12,431 nt of DNA from Cyclostephanos tholiformis (GCA_036939975.1 JALLPB010000861.1:1-12431); one strand, 5' to 3'; positions 1 through 9,007 are shown, counted from the stretch's first letter. A program made the numbers and translations. The notes: a model not told the origin generated them from the sequence alone.

Positions 1-63
1 GCTATGGAGTCATGCTGTTGATGTAACTCCTCCACAAGCCACAACAAAAATAATGACGGGACG

Positions 64-93
64 GAATGGCAGAATGGTAGAATGGTAGAATGG
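64..93. repeat. 8-bp short tandem repeat (GAATGGYA)
   Basis: Nearly four consecutive copies of an 8-bp unit, GAATGGCA then GAATGGTA twice then a partial GAATGG, are read directly. It is a simple minisatellite in spacer DNA and no function is evident. Confidence 0.85.
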
Positions 94-100
94 CCAAAGG

Positions 101-157
101 TTACCTACCTACTTCATTTATGGTACACATTACCTACCTACTTCATTTATGGTACAC
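101..157. repeat. Perfect 29-bp tandem duplication
   Basis: Two head-to-tail copies of a 29-bp unit (101-129 and 130-157) begin TTACCTACCTACTTCATTT and end GGTACAC, and are identical over the 28 shared positions. Perfect identity suggests a recent duplication. The unit contains the TACCTA motif that recurs in other spacers of this window (about 5797, 5835 and 11630). Confidence 0.93.
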
Positions 158-200
158 GCCGCCGCCGCCGCCGACGACGACACCGACGACAACACCAACA
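158..200. repeat. GCC/GAC trinucleotide tract
   Basis: Five GCC triplets are followed by GAC and related ACC/AAC triplets, directly abutting the 29-bp duplication. A small open frame across it on the minus strand (130-321) is an artefact of the triplet composition, giving an alanine-rich low-complexity peptide. Confidence 0.85.
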
Positions 201-687
201 CTTTAATCTTTATATGTAAATGATCAGTTTTCTGTGATTCAATAAAACAAATAAAACAGAGAAAAAATATTTCAGAATATGAATAATTTGAACAAACTAA
301 ATGAATTACAACTGTTTCCAAAGAATGTCATTTGATATAAATTCACAAGTAAACAACTAGTAAACAAAATATATGCAATTAAATGTATTTTATTTTTGGG
401 AGCTCGGCACAGTTGCGTCTAATTTTGTTAGAAGTAATGATCAAATTTTGATTTTCCAGGGAAAAAAAACAAATTTAGAGTAGTGTTCTTCCAAGCAATG
501 GGGTGCTCGCAATATGAACGGTCAGCTCACAACTCAGAAAATGGATGACTGCTCTGTATACTTTCCCAATAGTTTTCTGCTGAGTTTTCCAGGGTGTCGT
601 AGATGCTACAGTGTGTTTTACCAGCCCCAACATGAGGTACTACTCTCTATTCAAATCACTGTGGCGACAAGGTAACACGATGATATG
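201..687. other. AT-rich spacer without a supported gene
   Basis: No convincing gene is visible. Both strands are open for about 50 codons over the same segment (plus 514-675, minus 633-475). Neither frame has a recognisable motif, a convincing splice partner or a family resemblance, so neither is called. The segment may be remnant DNA or distal 3' flank of gene 1. Confidence 0.6.
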
Positions 688-877
688 ATTAGATCTGTCG
701 CAGCTAATATCGAATCTGCCTTAGATCCAGATTTAGATGCCTAGAATCCGATTTACACAGGTTTTTCCTGCAAATTTCCAATAGGCCCAACAGATTTTTA
801 TAGGTCATTCTGGAAATTACCTGCTCAAATCTGATTCTAGGGCAGGCAGATTTGATATTAGCTGCGACAGATCTAAT
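688..877. mobile_element. Foldback / MITE-like inverted repeat
   Basis: The first 33 bases (688-720) are the reverse complement of the last 33 (845-877) with a single mismatch, at position 712. Each arm has AGATCTGTCGCAGCTAATAT near its outer end. Complementarity continues imperfectly inward: CCTAGAATC near 740 pairs with GATTCTAGG near 835, and AATTTCC near 775 with GGAAATT near 815. An extra stretch of about 20 bases lies on the left, so nearly the whole 190 bp can fold into one long hairpin. There is no open reading frame for a transposase. No clear target-site duplication flanks it, so 'MITE-like' is inference from structure; a hairpin non-coding RNA is the alternative. It begins 13 bp past the stop codon of gene 1, so it probably lies in that gene's 3' UTR or terminator region. 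Confidence 0.72.
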
Positions 878-889
878 GCTTATTAAATA

Positions 890-1239
890 TTATTCTTTTT
901 TTTTGTTCGGCAGCCATGAATTTGTAGGTGATGCATTACAGCCTGATTGCTGCTGTGGCTGCAATGATATACAACCAATTTTGTTTTGTTGAAGCATTTG
1001 ATTAATTTGTTGATTGAAATGCAGAGGAAAAGGCATAAGCTGATCATGTGGACTATTAGATGACATGTGCATTTGTTGCATTTGTGTGGGGTTAGCTGTT
1101 TGTTGGTGTTGAAGTTGCAATTGTAGCTGGCGCATCGATTGAGCCATATGATGCTGTTGTTGCTGCTGCTGGAGCTGTTGAATTTGCTGTTGCTGTTGGA
1201 ACTGCTGAAATTGCAGTTGTTGCTGTTGTTTTAGCAGTA

Positions 1240-1297
<58 letters not shown>

Positions 1298-4200
1298 TTG
1301 CGCTTGCTGCTGCTGCGGCTGATGTTCTTGTTGTTGCATTTGTGGTTGTTTTTGAGGTTGGTGGAGAACGCGAGGCATTGGTTGACTTTGATTTGAAATT
1401 GAATTGGCGGGAAGCTGAAGAATAAGTTGAGCTGCCTGAATTCCCTGAGCATGAAATCCTCCATCAATCACTGATGTGGGATTAGGTTGCTCATTCTGAG
1501 CTTGTTCTTGAGCTTGATATTTCTTTCTCTTTGGTACAGCCTTCGCCTTTGGGTCTGCATTTACTTTGATTGAGGCCTTTCGCGGCTTCCTAATTTTTTC
1601 GTCAACCTTCGGATGTTTTTCAGTGGCATCATCTTTTGAATTATCCACAACATTGCTCGCACCTTCGCCTTGCTTGTCAATGACTGGTCTGATGATAAAG
1701 CTGTAGCCGACGCGCATCTTGTCCTCTGTAGTCGACAGAGGATCTGCATTCACTGTGGCTTCACGTATTTGGGGAACATGAACGAAGATATGTGAGTAAA
1801 TAAAAGATTCTCTCCACAGCAACAAACAGATGCACACCTTTTGAATTTTTTTTTTTAGCTAATGGGTTTGTTTCCGCTGGGGCACTTGCTTGACATGTGA
1901 ATGACAAGGGATCCGTGAGCATTCGTAAATGACGAGGTTTGATCAGCGCTGCCGCCTGACGCCCAGAGGAACAACAGATTGACAGAAATTTTTGACTCAG
2001 ATGTCCTTCGGTTTGAGTTGGTAAGATTGAGAAAGCGGTGTTCCTTTTTCCAAAGTCATAGTCAGGATTGTCGATAATTAATTGCCAACCCGGCTCTGCC
2101 CAACGTCGATTAGGTGATGATTGATCAGGGACTGGAGGTAGCGGATCTTTCGGAGATGGAGGGTGAAGAGCAAGTAACAGAAGTTGTTCTGAACGCAACT
2201 CTGAACTCAAAATTTTGTCATTATCAGAAACAATGTCAAAGCAGTCCTTGATAATTGGAGATGAATTCTTCGATAAATGTGCTTTCTTGATATCCGCAAG
2301 CATTGTTTCGGTGGTTGGCCTCAACATCGTAGTAATCCTGCGGCGAAGCATTTTTTGATGAAAGGTCATTCTCATTTCTTCTGGCATTGAACTCATGGAT
2401 TTCTCCCATGAATCACTGGCACCTAAGTTTGTAGTGTTCCTTAATACAGAAACAGTGGTGATGAAACAAACGAAGATGGATGATACACCTAGGATGTGAA
2501 CCTCTTCCAAAGCTTACGTACCTGTTTACTTGTGTTCTCCTTTTCTCAGCTATCTTACTTAGCGCTGCGGATATATTTTCAACGGCAGTTTCAAGAGTAC
2601 AGTCGTCATTTTTTCCCTTGCCAGATGCTAAAGCGTGTCGTGCCTTCGTAAGAGACTCATCAAGGAGGAAAACTTCCTTTTGAATATTCTCGATATCACT
2701 CTTCTTCAGTTTCTGTGTGTGTGCAAAAGGCACGCCGAATAAAAACACGAACAAAAACAATGTCAGGAAAGGTTGGTGCAATGCGAAAAATGATACAGCC
2801 ATAACCTCACCAATGCATTAGTCGAAGTCTCAACTGTCTGTCTCACTTCGGCCACTTTGTTTTTAGTGCTTTCGTAGTTATTTTTGTAATTATGCATTGC
2901 GGTGAGCAGTTTGTGTTGATTTTCCATGGCTACACGTGGTGATAGTGTGCCATCTGTTCATGGAGAGAGAAATGGAGTAACATTAAGCCTGAAATCGAGT
3001 GGATAGTTGAGACATCATTTCATACACCCTTACCTTGGTTGAAGAAATGCTGAGCCTGGGTCTTGAACTTATCAAATGTTTGTTTGGCTCGTTCAAATTC
3101 CAACACTTCATCTTGATACTTGGCAGAAATTTTATCTAGTTTGTCCACTAAATCGGTACATTCCGCCTGTAAAGTTGACAGGGCAACTTTTGCAACATTG
3201 CAGCGGCGCTCAAGATCTTCAACTCGAGCTCTCTTTTTTGAATGTTGAACTTGGGCCAGTATGGTCGCTCTGTCACTAATTGCCGTATCATCGCCCGTTC
3301 TTGTGTCTGTGATCATACATTTTACCAGGCCGCCGCGAAGTGTCCCGCGTCCAGCAAGGCAAACCTGATCCATAAGGCAGTCGGAAGGTATCTCTCCGAG
3401 CACAACCGAGTACAATAATGAATTACTCAACCGTCCCCATGGAATAAATGTGCTTGACCGCTTGTCCCCGACGCATTTCCTGCAGTCGCTCCCAGAAACG
3501 AAACCGCGTTGGAACGGTCCTTGCGCTTTATCTACAGGGGGTCGACTATCATCTTTCCCCAGAGATTGATTCGACCTTGTAATAGCGATGATGCCTGAAG
3601 TAAAATCACACTAGTTAGGTTAAGCGAAATCAAAAGTGTAGATATTCGAAATGCAATCATGACTTGCCTTCATTGTGTATTTCAATGGCTAGTTGAATGC
3701 TAGCATTATTCATCAAGCCTTTTCGCTGTTTCTGCCTCATCGCAGCATCGTGCGAGACGGCGCCTTCGATCGATCCCCCCTTAGTTTGACGTCCATCATT
3801 AGATTTCTCAGATGTGCGTAGATAACTCTGGTTTGATTTGATATATTCTCGCGTAAGAGTATCAGATTGAGATCCACCAAAGTTCGCTTCAGCTTGATTC
3901 CGCTTCTGCTCAAATCGCTTTTCGTGTCGCGTAAGGAGTTTGGCCTTTAGATTGTCATGCTGCGTGTGACACTTGTCCGTAAGCTCTTTGATGAGAAGCT
4001 GACTCTCGGCATTTCTTTTCTTATGATGAGCTTCTAATATTTGGTTTTGGGTAAGGATATCCTGTTCTGATCGTTTCTTCATCTCGACTTTCCTCTCCTC
4101 AAATTGTTGACGTTGATATGCGTGGCGATTTTGCAGTTGGGCAGCAATATCATTCCAATCGAGCCTACCAGCATGTTGAAACATCTGCTGCGTTTCTAGA

Positions 4201-5705
4201 TGCTGTTTTTGGAGCAACCAATTCTCTCCCTCGTTTAATTTTTGTTCGTCTGCCTCACGCTGTCCCTTGTGCTTATCTGTAAGCTGATTTCTTTGTCGAG
4301 TTTGCTTGGCCACAATTTCAAATCTAATTTTTCTAATTTCTTCTTGTAGGGCGGCATTACTCTCTTCCCACTTGGATGATAGATACGCTTGTATCTTCTC
4401 CATATCTTCTTTCTTGTCTTTCTGTATGTTGACCAGCTGAGCCTGAAGGCGATTCTTCATCATTGACAACTGAAACTCGACGTATTGTGGGTCTTGACCT
4501 TCGTGTGTGGTAGAATAAAATGAAAGGGGGTCTTCTTCATCCAAAACATCATCCTCTATCGGCCAAAATTTATCTTCTCCTACATTTTCCTCATTCCCGA
4601 GAGCGATGCCAGTCTTTTTGTCTGATGATACTGCTTCTTTAGTTGTATGCGACGGTATGGAAATAATAAGAGACTTGGACTTTTCAGTATTTTTCTTCCG
4701 TTTCTTACGTTTTCGCTTGGCCAGTAAATCGAAAACCCCAAAGTCATAATCATCAGATACATCGTCCTGCTCTGCAGTTTCAGGTTCTAACCTGTTCGAG
4801 CTCGTTGTAATATCGTCTTTTGAACCAGATGATACCTCATAGTCGCCGATGCTCATTCTGCTGTCGGCCATATATCCTTGCGTGTGATCTGCTAAAACCT
4901 CCAGGGTTGTCACATCGTGACTGTTACCCATGCACATCTTCTTCGGATCGTTCTCCTGTGGTGCCTTACCTTGAGTGACTGCTATTACCGGCTTAATTGG
5001 AAAATGATAGGTTAAAAAAAAATTGGCTGCCTCCTCTTTAAGATGTATTTCCGTTTCAGCCGTCTCTTCTATGTTATCCCCCGGTTCACCTGCAGTATTA
5101 TTAGATGAATCCTCTTTTGCTGAAGGAGCATCAACCGCATCACCAGTTATGTTTCCTGGCTCTCTTGGGCTGTCATCTGCTGCACACATATCCTCCCCAG
5201 GCATGCAACCTGCAGCATCATCAACCGCTTTCTTCGAGAAATCATCGCTGGTTGGCATCTCAGCCATCATATCTTGAGTGTTAAAAAAAACCATCGTTCT
5301 CGGATCTGCTTCCATTCTTGCTCTCCCTGCATCGATATCTCTCCCCTCGATGGGAGGGTCTCCTCGTTCGATTAAGAAATCAACTGTTACACCCTCTCTC
5401 TTCCGCGGTGCAATATTTTCATATGCAATGTTGCCACAGAAAGACGCACCCCCCCCAGTTGATCTACATAAATCCTTCACTAAATCACCTGATCTTTCCT
5501 TTTCTTTCGTGGTTGTTTTCCCTTTAGCCCAACCCCATTCGCCGGAGATGTTGGTTCGGGATGTGGTGGATGTACCCGTGCATGAGTCGATATCATTATC
5601 ATCCATTTCCCGTTGATCCGTCAATTGTCGCGGTGATTCTGCATCCCCACTCTGATCACTCTCTCCTCCACCGATTTCGGGCACGAGTTCTTCCCGTTTT
5701 GACAT
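890..5705 (-). CDS. Large coiled-coil, poly-Q orphan protein (six exons)
   Basis: Proposed join on the minus strand: 5705-3668, 3594-3034, 2953-2811, 2712-2522, 2415-1838, 1752-890, totalling 4374 nt (1457 residues plus TAA). The five junction phases (1, 1, 0, 2, 1) each match the next open frame, which is strong evidence for one gene. ATG 5705 is chosen because the frame upstream has a stop and only a GTG. Visible features: an acidic, low-complexity N-terminus; a basic NLS-like KRKRKKRKK at about 330-338; a long charged coiled coil at about 405-610; further helical, coiled-coil-like segments at about 770-975; a proline-rich stretch (PPSPKDPLPPVPD); and a C-terminal Q-rich region with a pure poly-Q run near 1324-1341. 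No enzymatic or DNA-binding domain is recognised, and the family is unknown to me. A nuclear scaffold or transcription-related role is inference from composition only. Retention of any intron except the 2713-2810 one (not fully checked) would truncate the protein; retaining the last would give a form lacking poly-Q. Confidence 0.8.
1241..1294 (-). repeat. Pure (CAG)18 microsatellite within coding sequence
   Basis: Eighteen uninterrupted CTG triplets on the plus strand are CAG glutamine codons in the last exon of gene 1. The surrounding 200 bases are also CAG/CAA-rich. Uninterrupted CAG tracts are prone to replication slippage, so the length probably varies between alleles. Confidence 0.95.
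1753..1837 (-). other. Intron 5, with two in-frame acceptors
   Basis: Donor AAAAG|GTGTGC. The acceptor is either GCCACAG (ending 1753) or ATGCAG (ending 1744), 9 bases apart. Both keep phase 1, giving K-VNADP or K-DP at the junction. Length is 85 or 94 bp. The donor is weaker than those of the other introns. Read-through would end the protein after about 25 further residues and omit the poly-Q region. Confidence 0.75.
2416..2521 (-). other. Intron 4 of the minus-strand coiled-coil gene
   Basis: Donor AACAG|GTACGTAAG (excellent consensus), acceptor GGTGCCAG|TGATTC, 106 bp, phase 2. The nearby AG at 2424-2423 would be out of frame; the AG ending at 2416 restores SDSWEKSMSS. Confidence 0.75.
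2713..2810 (-). other. Intron 3, translating as a false signal peptide
   Basis: Donor GCATTG|GTGAGG, acceptor TTTGCACACACACAG|AAACTG, 98 bp, phase 0. Its T-rich sequence contains an in-frame ATG (2802) whose translation is strongly hydrophobic and looks like a secretory signal. The matching phases and splice sites on both sides make the intron reading better supported than a separate secreted gene. Confidence 0.78.
2954..3033 (-). other. Intron 2 of the minus-strand coiled-coil gene
   Basis: Donor CAAG|GTAAGG, acceptor ATGAACAG|ATGG, 80 bp, phase 1. Splicing joins FFNQ to DGTLSPRVAMENQHK, recovering a 47-codon helical exon (2953-2811) too short to stand out as an open frame. Reading through stops within four codons. 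Confidence 0.82.
3595..3667 (-). other. GC-AG intron 1 of the minus-strand coiled-coil gene
   Basis: On the minus strand the donor reads AAG|GCAAGT and the acceptor ACTTCAG|GCATC, with branch-like CCTAAC about 30 bases before the acceptor; the length is 73 bp. Phase 1 is kept (exon 1 ends GAA G, exon 2 begins GC ATC ATC). Reading through gives an immediate TGA. The nearest GT (3663-3662) would break the frame. AAG|GCAAGT matches the strong consensus known for GC-AG introns, where the remaining donor bases compensate for the GC. Confidence 0.82.
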
Positions 5706-6123
5706 CGTTCCCCTTCCGAGAAGTCTCACGCCGGCTGCTCACGTGCTCTTTACCATGGGGGAGATTATTTTTATCTACTTTACACAATAAGTACTGTACC
5801 TACTTACTAACTTATATAGCATGTTGTGTCGTAACGTACCTAGGTGTACGAATGAGGGTATGGTAGGGGCTTAAGCAAAAAAACAACCATCACGGTGTAG
5901 TAGAGACGACTCAGATTGCCTCTCATTTTTTACGGCTTATCATAACATACCTATTATTATGTCATCCATAATAAATATTTTATCGTCGCAATAACTCATC
6001 ATTGAAGCGATCGGTTAATCATCGATCTCAAAGCATCAAACGGAAGGGTTACTTTTCGCTCCCCTTTAAGAATTTTGAAGTTGGGACTTGCCTTGTCGGC
6101 AAAAAATATAAACAAGAGAAAGC
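5706..6123. promoter_or_regulatory. Divergent promoter region
   Basis: This 418-bp spacer separates the start codons of the minus-strand coiled-coil gene and the plus-strand Q/S-rich gene. It is AT-rich toward 5940-6120. A TATA-like AAAAAATATAAAC lies about 15-20 bases before ATG 6124, rather close for a TATA box, so it may be only AT-rich leader. TACCTA motifs occur near 5797 and 5835 (GTACCTAGGTGTAC is nearly palindromic). No coding frame of note crosses it. Confidence 0.6.
5740..5745. promoter_or_regulatory. CACGTG E-box/G-box in a 12-bp palindrome
   Basis: GAGCACGTGAGC on the minus strand is an almost perfect palindrome centred on CACGTG, 35 bp upstream of ATG 5705. CACGTG is the classic site for bHLH and some bZIP factors. 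Its use here is inference from position; a single hexamer could be chance. Confidence 0.4.
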
Positions 6124-9007
6124 ATGTTCCCATTCAATAATGGCTCCGGCATGCTCGAATCTTTGCCCGTCGTGAAGAAACGGCGCTCTCGCAAGAAGGC
6201 ATCTGTTCCACTAGATCCGGAAACCGAGCGACAGGAGCGCGAGCTCCGTCTGAAAATTCAACAGAGCTTGGTCACCCAACACAAGTCTCGTAAGGAGATC
6301 GAGGAAGATGAGGCGCAGGAGTCGGATGATACTATAGAATATCCCTCTAATCTTGTCGGTGGAGCTACTGAACAGATGCATCACAATGACAATAGTAATT
6401 TCGCGAGCATGTTTAGTGGGAAAATGTGTATAGGGGTAAACTCCGGAATGCCCTATCCGCATATGGGGGGGGGGAGGATGCAGCAGCAAATGCAACAAAG
6501 ACAATTTCAATATGAAGCTCCAAATAATCAGCTGTATGGTAATAATTATAGTCTATGCGTTCCAATTTCTGATTCAGGTCGGTCGGAGGAGGTGGGGGGA
6601 AATCTCAACATCGCGCAGAAGATGAATCAGATCGAGCTGCAATTTGCTCTGCAGAGAATTCAATTAGACAATGAATTAAAAATGAGGGAGGAGATTGAGA
6701 TTAAGAGACTTCATACTCGAATGAGACAGGAGTTAGAGATTCAGAAATTTCAAGCTCGTTTTCAGTCCCGACCTTTTTCTGCCCAACAAGGACCCCAAAT
6801 TTTTCTAAGCAATCCTGATGAGGCAGTGATTGGAGAGAAGATGCCTTTTGTCCAACACGAGTCAAAGGGCTCGTCTCAATACGCTTTGCCGTGTGCCGAC
6901 CAGTTTCAGCAGCAGCAAGATTCATACCAACATGAATACCCTGATTTTACTGTCGCAAAAAGTCGCCTCAATTGGCTCCATCAACAACTGCAGCAACAGA
7001 CGCAGGAGACTATCCGTCCTCAAGCCGATAACGTTCCATTCGAACTTCGAAATCATCAGACACATCAACAGCAGCAGCAGCAGTCACATCTGCTTCATCC
7101 CCATCCTTACAATGAGAAGCAGACAGATGGTGATCGCCCTCATAATACGCATGAAAATAATGGACAATTGGTTAACTTTTATGATCAACAGCTTAATGAT
7201 CAACAGCTTGATGATCATCAGACATCTCAGCTTCAACAGCAGCAACAATTATATCAGCAACACTATTTGAACGAGACGTTGCAACAGCTAAGTGCCTCCC
7301 CTGACACCATCCAAGAAAACAATGGACAAGATATCCGAAGGCACGCTACAGACAACCAGCAGCAAATTGAACAAAAGTCGATTCACATCTCACAAAAAGC
7401 AACGCTCCATGAATCAGGCAGAAGTTTCTCTTCTTCATTGTCCGAAAGCTGGCTAAATGGCAGCATCGATAATAACTACGCATTCAATTCCGTGGTGAAT
7501 TTCCCGAATTCATGCATGAGTTTTGAAGGGTCTACGGTCGATGTGATGGATGATAAGCCTCCAAATCCCGGAAATGATGCAGTTGAGAGGAGGGTGAATG
7601 ACAGTAGAAATATGAGTAATCGCAACGATAGTTCCAGCAGTGGTTATGCCGGAGCCCAATCTGAAAATAACAAGGCCAATGGAATCAAAACGAATGATGG
7701 TGGCAATGCTACAACTACCTTCATGACGAATTTCCTCCCATCACCTTTTGAAAGAAACGTCGTGCCAGAATATGATTCTTTCAATGACATTAAAGGAAGC
7801 GTATCTTCTAGTATCAATGATAGCATGCTGAGCATCGATAGTGTTATGTTGGAGGATATGATGAAACGAAGTTTTCGAACATTTGATGATGGGGGAACTG
7901 GGATGGAAACGAACGTTTCGAATAATTCTGATGGTTACAAGCATGTTTTCGATTCAAGCAGCTCTTTCGGCAATAAGCTTATTGGCAGAAGCTTTGGTAG
8001 AGCAAGTAAACGTTCGACCAAGTCAAAAACATCACAATGGACCAATAGCAATCCGTTTGAAGATACTGAGGAGAGCGGAAACGATGTTCATGATAGAAAT
8101 AAGAGCGCTCGCACGGATAAATCCAGCAGTGGTGATGACGGCGCCCAGGTTGTCAGACAAAACAAGAACTATGGAAATGATGCTCAAGGTGATAGTAGTG
8201 CTACAACTCCCTTCAAAATGAATTCTCACACATCACCTACCGAATCAATCGTAGCACTACATCCCATCCAGGAGAATGACATGTCGGAATGCGATTCTCT
8301 CAGGGAATCCAAACGAAGCGCATCGTCGACTCATATTGAAAGCTTGCTGAGCGTGGATAGTAGAATGATGGAGGAGATCATGAAGCGAAGTAGTCAAAAT
8401 CCTGATGCTGGAGCATCTCTGTCAGATGTGAACTTTATGAACGCTTCGTTTGTGACCGACTATAAAAAATCAGTGGAGGGGGCAATTGCCTCGCTCACAG
8501 ACGATTCTCCCATATCTTCTCATAATGATTTCTCCTCGTCTGGTAGAAGTCGTTCTAGTAAAGCCAGTAAGCAATCTATCATGTCAGAAATATCACAGTG
8601 GACCAGGGAGAATCCGTTTGATGATTCGTTTGACGTCTTAAAGGAGATGGAAGAAAACGACATGCATAACTCTTCCGACCGGGGATTGACCCTGCTGTGA
8701 GTATAATCGTATTTGTGAAGTGTTACTGTTTTCATTCTAGTCTATTTGCTAATAATATCTTCGTCTATTTTTTTCGTTTGTAGTTCAATGATGTCGTCAA
8801 TGATGTCATCAATATCATCAGAGCCATTGGGCGATTCCTTACCAGATTTGAGTGAGCATCCAAAGAAAAAAAACAATCATAGCAAGGAAAGTTGAGGAGT
8901 CAAGCAGGTTAAGTGCATGGAGAGACAAGTGTATCTCAAGCAATATTTATGTTTTGTGCCCAGGTTTGGAAGAGATAAGCATGTCGAATGATTCTGAAGG
9001 ACTTTAA
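6124..9007 (+). CDS. Basic, coiled-coil, Q/S-rich protein with duplicated module
   Basis: Exon 1 (6124-8696) is continuous. Ending at TGA 8698 is possible, but CT|GTGAGT overlapping that stop is a strong donor. Preferred join: 6124-8696, 8784-8851, 8964-9007 (2685 nt, 894 residues), ending DLSLEEISMSNDSEGL. If the second intron is retained, the frame ends at 8895, also at 894 residues. Features: NLS-like KKRRSRKK (18-25); a charged helix/coiled coil (about 163-215); a Q/H-rich region (about 240-425) with poly-Q near 314; then an S/N/D-rich half with a duplicated module (about 500-659 and 660-850). Each copy has an SSSG...GAQ element, a helical S-M/L-LS-I/V-DS...MKRS motif and SQWT..NPF(E/D)D. 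No known domain is recognised. Nuclear localisation and a regulatory role are inference from composition. An in-frame run of ten Gs near 6465 is a sequencing-error or slippage risk. Confidence 0.82.
7621..8673 (+). repeat. Internal duplication in the plus-strand Q/S-rich gene
   Basis: Two diverged copies of roughly 160-190 codons lie in tandem. Paired landmarks are TCCAGCAGTGGT (7633 and 8122), the S-x-LSxDS helix motif (residues 567 and 740), RASK/KASK and SQWTxxNPF (637 and 824). Identity is concentrated in these short motifs while the linkers have drifted, as expected for an old duplication of functional linear motifs. Confidence 0.75.
8697..8783 (+). other. Intron 1 of the plus-strand Q/S-rich gene
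   Basis: Donor CCTGCT|GTGAGTATAA, acceptor TTTTCGTTTGTAG|TTCAATG after a T-rich tract, branch-like GCTAATAAT near 8749; 87 bp, phase 2. Splicing removes the in-frame TGA at 8698 and continues with a serine/methionine-rich segment like the preceding protein. Confidence 0.75.
8852..8963 (+). other. Possible intron 2 of the plus-strand Q/S-rich gene
   Basis: Donor TTTGA|GTGAGC, acceptor TTTTGTGCCCAG|GTTTGG, 112 bp, phase 1. Splicing gives S-LEEISMSNDSEGL before TAA 9005. Without it the frame runs through a lysine/asparagine-rich tail to TGA 8893. The acceptor is good; the alternative ending cannot be excluded from sequence alone. Confidence 0.58.

Noticed and set aside
475..675. Small genes of about 52 codons on both strands; one minus frame also reads GAGKT, reminiscent of a P-loop
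   Set aside because: Both strands are open over the same bases, the P-loop-like frame is under 40 codons between stops and lacks any other NTPase motif, and there is no supporting splice context.
1231..1467. Poly-serine minus-strand frame
   Set aside because: It is an out-of-frame reading of the CAG repeat in gene 1.
2522..2802. Separate small secreted-protein gene starting at ATG 2802
   Set aside because: The hydrophobic leader lies exactly in an intron with good GT-AG sites; removing it keeps frame with exons on both sides.
5706..5755. Intron beginning at ATG|GTAAAG upstream of gene 1
   Set aside because: No acceptor at a plausible distance precedes ATG 5705, and the resulting intron would be shorter than any other in the window.
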